Part shown: positions 59,374-64,000 of the stretch, piece after piece
Layout of the letters: each line of letters begins with the position of its first letter
Numbering within the stretch: the first letter of the stretch is position 1
Assembly (NCBI RefSeq): GCF_000255295.1
Contig: NC_017030.1
Coordinates: forward strand, 4,216,001-4,280,000
Origin: Corallococcus coralloides DSM 2259
GTDB taxonomy: Bacteria > Myxococcota > Myxococcia > Myxococcales > Myxococcaceae
DNA length: 64,000 bases
Direction of reading: 5' to 3'
Position numbers and translations under genes: made by a program
The notes under the pieces: model-generated
What the model saw: the letters and a program-made list of their open reading frames with translations, nothing else
Databases searched by the model: none
What the model was told of the DNA's origin: nothing

Positions 59374-59919
59374 ATGAGCACTCATGGACAGCCCCCTCCC
59401 TCCCACACGCGAGGAAGGCTCATCTGGGTGGGTTCACTGCTTGTGTTGGCGTTGCTCTTGCGCGGCTTCGTTGTCCAGCCGCACCACATCGTCTCCGGCT
59501 CGATGATGCCGACACTGGCCGTGAGAGACCGGCTGGTGGTGGACAAGCTGTCCTACCGCCTCCATCCACCCCGGGCCGGGGACATCGTCGTCTTCGAGCC
59601 GCCTCCCGAGCTCGTACGCTCCGGCGATCTCTCAGGGCACTCGTCCATCAAGCGGGTGATTGCCCTGCCGGGACAGGAGGTTCGCGTACACGACGGACAG
59701 GTGTTCGTGGATGGCACGCCCCTCCAGGAGCCCTACGTCGCGGAGGCGCCAGCCTACGAGTGGGGGCCCGCGCGCGTGCCCGAGGACAGGCTCTTCGTGC
59801 TCGGAGACAACCGGAACGGGAGCAGCGACTCGCATGTCTGGGGTGTCCTGCCCATGCGCGCCGTCACCGGCCGGGCCTGGCTGCGCTTCTGGCCACCGGC
59901 GCGGATGGGGGCGCTGTGA
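59374..59919 (+). CDS. lepB: Signal peptidase I
   Basis: 181 residues, short for the family (usually about 250-320 in Gram-negatives), with a single N-terminal transmembrane helix (WVGSLLVLALLLRGFVVQ). Catalytic Ser in VSGSMMPTL, general base Lys in SSIKRVIALPG, box E GDNRNGSSDSHVWG. It cleaves signal peptides on the outer face of the inner membrane. No strong ribosome site is visible before the ATG at 59374. It is a stand-alone gene near several small secreted Cys-rich proteins. Confidence 0.9.
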   Translation: MSTHGQPPPSHTRGRLIWVGSLLVLALLLRGFVVQPHHIVSGSMMPTLAVRDRLVVDKLSYRLHPPRAGDIVVFEPPPELVRSGDLSGHSSIKRVIALPGQEVRVHDGQVFVDGTPLQEPYVAEAPAYEWGPARVPEDRLFVLGDNRNGSSDSHVWGVLPMRAVTGRAWLRFWPPARMGAL

Positions 59920-59957
59920 GTGTCACAGCGCCCCGCGAACTGCCCGTCGGGGTTCCG

Positions 59958-60244
59958 CTAGACGGGGTTCTCCTCGCTGCAGGTCAGCGAAGCTTCCTCG
60001 GCCTGGCGGGCCTCGTCAGCGGACACGGAGGCCGTGGGCTCGGAGGGCTCGGCCGGCGCGGTCAGGCAACCGGTGCCGTAGTACTCACCACACGTCACCC
60101 AATAGCCGGGACCAATGTTACAGAGGTCGTGGCATAGAGCGTAGTTACAGACTTCAATGCACTGGGGGGCCCGGCCAGCGCCGCCGTGGGCGCGAAGGAG
60201 AGGACAGCAGAGACCATCAGCAGGAACTTCGTCCGCTTGCTCAT
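59958..60244 (-). pseudogene. Secreted Cys-rich protein with frameshift in a G-run
   Basis: From the ATG at 60244 there is a good signal peptide (FLLMVSAVLSFAPTAALAG), then the frame is lost. Adding one base to the G6 run at 60164-60169 restores PPQCIEVCNYALCHDLCNIG, YWVTCGEYYGTGCLTAP and an acidic tail ending EENPV. Without the repair the product is short and Cys-free. Either a one-base deletion, a phase-variable state, or a sequencing error. Confidence 0.65.
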
Positions 60245-60258
60245 GCTTGTTCCAATCA

Positions 60259-60268
60259 GGGGGGGGGG
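60259..60268. repeat. Ten-G homopolymer upstream of the Cys-rich gene
   Basis: G10 lies 15 bp upstream of the ATG at 60244. The last six Gs plus CCCGGCCAG (60263-60277) also occur at 60164-60178, inside the gene at its frameshift, a 15-bp direct repeat. Confidence 0.6.
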
Positions 60269-60344
60269 CCCGGCCAGTGTGGGCCGCTTCCCCTGACAAG
60301 TAAATGCATGTCATTGCCGCACCTGGCGCCCTCGGGTTTCGTGT

Positions 60345-60596
60345 TTGCTATTGGGAAACTTTCCGCCCGGGCCGGAGCTCTCGCTGGCGGACCAGGAACA
60401 GGCGAGCTGGGGTGGGTACACCACGTCGGTGGAGCTGGCCCCGGCGAAGTGCTCCGGGAACGCGCTGGCCTATGGCGCGTCCTGCAGCCACGGCTGGTGC
60501 GACAACGTCCGGCTGGGCTGCAACACCCCGCCGAGCGGCACCACGAAGGGCTATCCGACCTGGACGCCGTCCTTCTCCGAGGAGTCCACGCTCTGA
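60345..60596 (+). pseudogene. 3' fragment of a secreted Cys-rich domain
   Basis: An open stretch without a signal peptide or ribosome site reads LSLADQEQASWGGYTTSVEL, KCSGNALAYGASCSHGWC and DNVRLGCNTPPSG, ending SFSEESTL. The pattern GxxCxHxWCDNxxLxC resembles C-terminal parts of myxobacterial secreted proteins. The start is a TTG only and the 5' part seems to be lost. Confidence 0.45.
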
Positions 60597-60687
60597 GCGC
60601 GACCGTCCCCGCCGCGTCCTCACGCGGCGGGGACCGCCTGCGAGGCTTCAGGCATGATGACGGCCTGCCCGCCCTGGAGCTGCGCGC

Positions 60688-61493
60688 ATGCCTCCGTTCG
60701 ATGATCACCAACGCCTGGGTCTCGAAGTCGAATGCGCGGACGTCCTGCTCAACATGGGGGCCACCGCGGGGGACACCTACGGCATCGCCGTCATGGAGAC
60801 CCAGGAGACGCATGCCGAGACGGGGCTGCCGTGGTTCTCCGTCGTCCTCAAGAAGCACAAGGCCTACATCAACAAGGTGGTGAGCAGTTCTACTCCGAGC
60901 CGGACCTCATCCAGACGATGTTCACCGACGCGCCCCGCAAGGCGCTGTACACCGCGAGCCGGACCTGCGCGAACACCTGGGCGAACTCGGCGCACTTCGC
61001 CGCCATCGCGGACCGTGACGAGCTCCGGGGCCTGCTCACCCTGGCCCTCTACACGGCGCTCTGTGAGAAGCGGTTCGGCGGAATGCCCGGCTCCCTGGGC
61101 AAGGACCGCACCCAGCCGCTGCCCAAGGTGGGCGTGGACGACCTGGCCCGCCTGGTGCTGCCGGCCCCTGAGCAGGCCGGGCTCGTCGCCTGCATCCAGC
61201 AGGTCGCCACGAGCGCCCGGGGCATGCCCGCTTCGCTGCGCACTCTCGCTCGACCAGCAGCCGAACGCCGACGCCGTCGAGGACCTCAAGACGTCCTACC
61301 TGACGCCATGGTTCCGCACGCCCCGCACGCGCTACGTGATTGACCTGGATCCCACGCAGATCAACTCACGGGTGGGGCGACGCCTACCGGCAAGCCCGTC
61401 TTCCCCAAGCGCGTGGCCGGACGTGCGCTCTTCGTCGCGGAGGTGCGCAACAGCAAGAGCGCCTTCTGCAAGAAGTACTACGGCGACCTCTAA
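60688..61493 (+). pseudogene. Unrecognised gene with three frameshifts
   Basis: Coding sense moves between frames but continues smoothly if three indels are allowed. It opens LEVECADVLLNMGATAGDTY and KKHKAYINKVV. After about 60888 it reads EQFYSEPDLIQTMFTDAPRK and KVGVDDLARLVLPAPEQAG. After about 61245 it reads SLDQQPNADAVEDLKTSYLT and RTRYVIDLDPTQINS. After about 61372 it reads GKPVFPKRVAGRALFVAEVR and ends KKYYGDL plus TAA. Family unknown. Probably a recently inactivated gene. Confidence 0.6.
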
Positions 61494-61591
61494 GGGAGGC
61501 GCCCCTCGCTCCCGGAGCACCAGGCGGTCGCTCTCCTTCCGCCACTGCGGTTGCGCCTCCGCGCCCCGGGCGCCAGCGTCAAGGACTGATC

Positions 61592-63454
61592 ATGAGGCAT
61601 TGGGGAGCCAAGGCAATGGCGGAACAAATCACGCAGCAAAAGAAGGCCCAGGAGCCTGTCATCCCTGCGCAGCTGGGGGTCCAGGCGAACCGCAAGATCG
61701 AGGATCATGCGCTCATCGGAAACCTGCGCTCGGCGGCATTGGTCGCCCGGGACGGGACCATCGACTGGTTGTGCTTGCCAGACTTCGACTCGGACGCCTG
61801 CTTCGCGAGCCTGCTCGGCACGGAGGAGAACGGCGAGTGGGCGCTCGCACCAAGGGAGCCCATCCAGAAGATCACCCGCCGCTATCGGAAGGACACCCTG
61901 ATCCTCGAGACGGAGTTCACCTGCGCCTCGGGCTCCGTCCGGTTGATCGACTTCATGCCCGTCAGCCAGGAGTTCCCCAGGATCGTCCGGACCGTCGTGG
62001 GGGTGAAGGGGAGGGTGGCGATGCACTCGAAGCTGACGCCACGCTTCGCCTTTGGCCGCTCCATTCCCAGGGTGGAAAGCGTGGACGGCTCGCTCCGAGC
62101 GTTCGCCGGCCCGGACGCGTTGTTCCTCCGGCGCACGGACAGGGATACCGCGTCCCCGCTGGTCTCGAACTTCGAGGTGACCGAGGGCCAGCGGTTCTCC
62201 TGGGTGATGAGCTGGAACTACTCGTGGTTGGATCAGGTCCCGCCGCATCTGGATGCGGACAAGGCCGAACAGGAGACCGACCGCTACTGGACCCAGTGGG
62301 TGTCGAAGATCGTCCCGCCGCCGAGGTACCGCGACGAGGTCGTCCGCTCCCTCATCACCATCAAGGCCTGCAGCTACGAGAGCACGGGCGGAATCGTGGC
62401 CGCGCCCACCACGTCGCTCCCGGAGACGCCGGGAGGCGAACGCAACTGGGACTACCGCTTCACGTGGCTGCGCGACGCCGTGCTCGCGCACAACGCCCTG
62501 AACCGCGCGGGCCTGAGCGATGAGGCGTCCTCGTTCTGGAAGTGGGTGATGCGTGCCATCGCGGGAGACCCCGCCCAGATGCAGATCATGTACGGAATCC
62601 GAGGCGAGCGCCGCCTCACGGAGTCCAATCTGGACTGGCTCAACGGCTACGGTGGCGCGAAGCCCGTGCGCATCGGCAACGGGGCCTACAACCAGTTCCA
62701 GCTCGACGTGCTCGGCGAGGTGGCCGCGGTGCTCTACGCGGGCGCGAAATACTTCGGCGAGGTCGGCCCCGTCGCGCAGCGCGCGCTGCTCAACGTCGCC
62801 GAGCACGCGATGAAGGTCTGGCGGAATCCCGACAAGGGCATCTGGGAGATGCGCGGACCCAATCGCCACTTCACCGCCTCCAAGGTGGCCGCGTGGGCGG
62901 CGCTCGACCGGGCCATCAAGGCCTCGGATGAGACGAAGATGGCGGCCCCGATGGAGCGGCTGCTGGAAGCCCGGGAGAGCATCTTCGAGGAGGTCTGCGC
63001 GCAGGGGTTCAATCCCGAGCTGAACAGCTTCACGCAGTACTACGGCGGCAAGCAGATGGACGCGAGCCTGCTCTACATCCCCCTGACCGGGTTCCTTCCG
63101 GCAACGGACCCGCGGGTGGTGGGCACGGTGGAGCGCATCGAGCGCGAACTGATCCAGGACGGTCTGGTGCTCCGCTTCAAGCCGGACGCCGCCGGCTCCG
63201 TGGACGGGCTCAGCGGAGAGGAGGGCACCTTCCTCGCGTGCTCGTTCTGGCTCGCCGACGTGTACCAGATGATGGGGCGCTTCGAGGATGCCCGGCGGCT
63301 GTTCGAACACCTGCTGTCCTTGAGCAACGACCTGGGCCTGCTCGCCGAGGAGTACATGCCGAAGCTGCGCGCGCAGCTGGGCAACTTCCCGCAGGCGTTC
63401 AGCCACTTCTCGCTCGTCAACGCGGCCTACATCCTCACCGAGCCCCGCGCCTGA
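61592..63454 (+). CDS. Glycoside hydrolase family 15 protein (glucoamylase/trehalase type)
   Basis: 620 residues; ATG at 61592 with AAGGA 6 nt upstream, or 61616. N-terminal beta-sandwich (IEDHALIGNLRSAALVARDG, TIDWLCLPDFDSDACFASLL) followed by an (alpha/alpha)6 barrel with the family signature ERNWDYRFTWLRDA, ESNLDWLNGYGG and the likely catalytic Glu region GTFLACSFWLADVY. Bacterial GH15 proteins of this branch hydrolyse alpha-glucans, isomaltose or trehalose. No signal peptide, so cytoplasmic. A hairpin terminator follows. Confidence 0.9.
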   Translation: MRHWGAKAMAEQITQQKKAQEPVIPAQLGVQANRKIEDHALIGNLRSAALVARDGTIDWLCLPDFDSDACFASLLGTEENGEWALAPREPIQKITRRYRKDTLILETEFTCASGSVRLIDFMPVSQEFPRIVRTVVGVKGRVAMHSKLTPRFAFGRSIPRVESVDGSLRAFAGPDALFLRRTDRDTASPLVSNFEVTEGQRFSWVMSWNYSWLDQVPPHLDADKAEQETDRYWTQWVSKIVPPPRYRDEVVRSLITIKACSYESTGGIVAAPTTSLPETPGGERNWDYRFTWLRDAVLAHNALNRAGLSDEASSFWKWVMRAIAGDPAQMQIMYGIRGERRLTESNLDWLNGYGGAKPVRIGNGAYNQFQLDVLGEVAAVLYAGAKYFGEVGPVAQRALLNVAEHAMKVWRNPDKGIWEMRGPNRHFTASKVAAWAALDRAIKASDETKMAAPMERLLEARESIFEEVCAQGFNPELNSFTQYYGGKQMDASLLYIPLTGFLPATDPRVVGTVERIERELIQDGLVLRFKPDAAGSVDGLSGEEGTFLACSFWLADVYQMMGRFEDARRLFEHLLSLSNDLGLLAEEYMPKLRAQLGNFPQAFSHFSLVNAAYILTEPRA

Positions 63455-63458
63455 CCCG

Positions 63459-63490
63459 GCTCCCGGGCCTTCTTCGGGAGGCCCGGGAGC
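63459..63490 (+). terminator. Hairpin after the GH15 gene
   Basis: GCTCCCGGGCC and GGCCCGGGAGC form a perfect 11-bp stem with a 10-base loop, 5 bp after the GH15 stop. No T-run follows, so it may act with Rho or only stabilise the message. Confidence 0.6.
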
Positions 63491-63563
63491 TCCAGGGCGC
63501 GAACCTCGTTCAAGCAGCGCGCGCTCGAACTGCCTTTGCGTGCCAGCTCTCCGTGTGCTAGAC

Positions 63564-63583
63564 ACTGAACCACATGGTTCAGT
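63564..63583 (+). promoter_or_regulatory. Palindromic operator overlapping the ArsR start codon
   Basis: ACTGAACCA-CA-TGGTTCAGT: perfect 9-bp arms. The ATG (63574) lies inside it. A possible promoter TTGCGT-N17-TAGACA (63536-63564) would start transcription at or near the ATG, giving a leaderless message, and there is no Shine-Dalgarno. Confidence 0.6.
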
Positions 63584-63939
63584 ATTCAAATGCCGGCCTC
63601 GATGCTTCGTTCGCCGCGCTCTCCGACGCCACCCGACGCGGTGTTCTGGAGCAGCTGGGGCGTGCGGAGGCCTCGATCACGGACCTCGCCGAGAAGTTCA
63701 ACATGACCCTCACGGGCATGAAGAAGCACGTCGGTGTCCTGGAGCGGGCCGGGCTCGTGAGCACGGAGAAGGTCGGGCGCGTGCGGACCTGCAAGATCGG
63801 CCCGCGCCGGCTGGAGGAAGAGATGGCGTGGCTCGAGCGGTACCGCCAGCTCTGGGACGCACGCTTCGACGAGTTGGACAGGGTTGTCGAGGAATTGAAA
63901 CGGAAGGAACAGGTCGATGGACGCAAGAAGAGAGAGTGA
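63574..63939 (+). CDS. ArsR-family transcriptional repressor
   Basis: 121 residues. Winged helix with ALSDATRRGVLEQLGRAEAS, recognition helix TLTGMKKHVGVLERAGLVST and wing GRVRTCKIGP. No cysteines for metal binding, so it belongs to the non-metal ArsR branch that pairs with AHSA1/SRPBCC proteins. The next gene starts 10 bp later and is that kind of protein. A palindrome over the start codon suggests self-repression. Confidence 0.9.
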   Translation: MVQYSNAGLDASFAALSDATRRGVLEQLGRAEASITDLAEKFNMTLTGMKKHVGVLERAGLVSTEKVGRVRTCKIGPRRLEEEMAWLERYRQLWDARFDELDRVVEELKRKEQVDGRKKRE

Positions 63940-63949
63940 GCCCACACCC

Positions 63950-64000
63950 ATGAAGAACCGCACGACCGTGGAGCGGAAGTCCGAGCGTGAGACCGTCGTC
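63950..64000 (+). CDS. AHSA1/SRPBCC-family protein, 5' part only
   Basis: The ATG at 63950 opens a frame to the window edge reading MKNRTTVERKSERETVV, the usual start of AHSA1/SRPBCC (START-like) proteins that follow ArsR genes. Only 17 codons are visible. Probably co-transcribed with the repressor. Confidence 0.7.
   Translation, partial: MKNRTTVERKSERETVV

Overview
The window is very GC-rich, with many lipobox lipoproteins, ECF and sigma-54 style signals, Ser/Thr kinases, a DUF2381-type protein and large modular PKS genes. It reads as a fruiting myxobacterium chromosome (Corallococcus / Myxococcus / Pyxidicoccus-like; inferred from gene content only).

Layout. 1-10.3 kb: end of a modular polyketide synthase cluster, two translationally coupled genes. 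The first carries ACP-KS-DH-KR-ACP-KS without any AT. The second begins with the AT and continues KR-ACP-flavin monooxygenase-FSH1-like hydrolase. 10.3-25.2 kb: housekeeping and accessory genes: MepB-like protein, EEP phosphoesterase, a polymorphic toxin with a RelA/SpoT-like C-terminus and its small neighbour, a ricin-type lectin, HSL-type hydrolase, beta-lactamase-fold lipoprotein, delta-60-repeat lipoprotein and an alpha-2-macroglobulin. 25.4-26.7 kb: an IS1182-like element sitting exactly on the stop codon of an LVIVD lipoprotein gene. 26.7-33.3 kb: lipoproteins, a methyltransferase, an L7/L12-C-domain membrane protein and a secreted GH13 amylase.

33.3-44.5 kb is a decaying genomic island. 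It starts at a tRNA 3'-end remnant and holds a pseudokinase, a broken DUF2381-kinase operon, a lipoprotein nuclease-like toxin with a 1-nt-spaced partner, and an HK97-type head-gene block (protease, capsid, structural protein, head-tail connector). Most of the old genes carry one-base frameshifts in short runs. It ends with a Cys-rich secreted protein and an IS5-family element inserted in that gene's stop codon.

At 44.55-44.78 kb lies a gene missed by ordinary ORF calling: a 78-residue Rdx/SelW-like protein whose CxxU motif uses an in-frame TGA, with an ideal Shine-Dalgarno and a small hairpin right after the TGA. 44.9-53.5 kb: CnaB/DUF4082-type secreted proteins, a PAS-GAF histidine kinase, an ECF-SnoaL sigma factor with an alpha/beta hydrolase, and a Cys-rich lipoprotein.

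53.56-58.36 kb is a compact three-gene cassette: fold-III PLP decarboxylase, glycosyltransferase-like protein, and a degenerate carrier domain plus Cys-type thioesterase. It has a near-consensus sigma-54 promoter, three 11-bp-phased upstream repeats, and a 34-bp direct repeat (the 3' end of a DUF488 gene) at both edges. 58.3-64 kb: DUF488, signal peptidase I, Cys-rich peptides (one frameshifted), a multiply frameshifted pseudogene, a GH15 glucosidase/trehalase and an ArsR-AHSA1 regulatory pair cut by the window edge.
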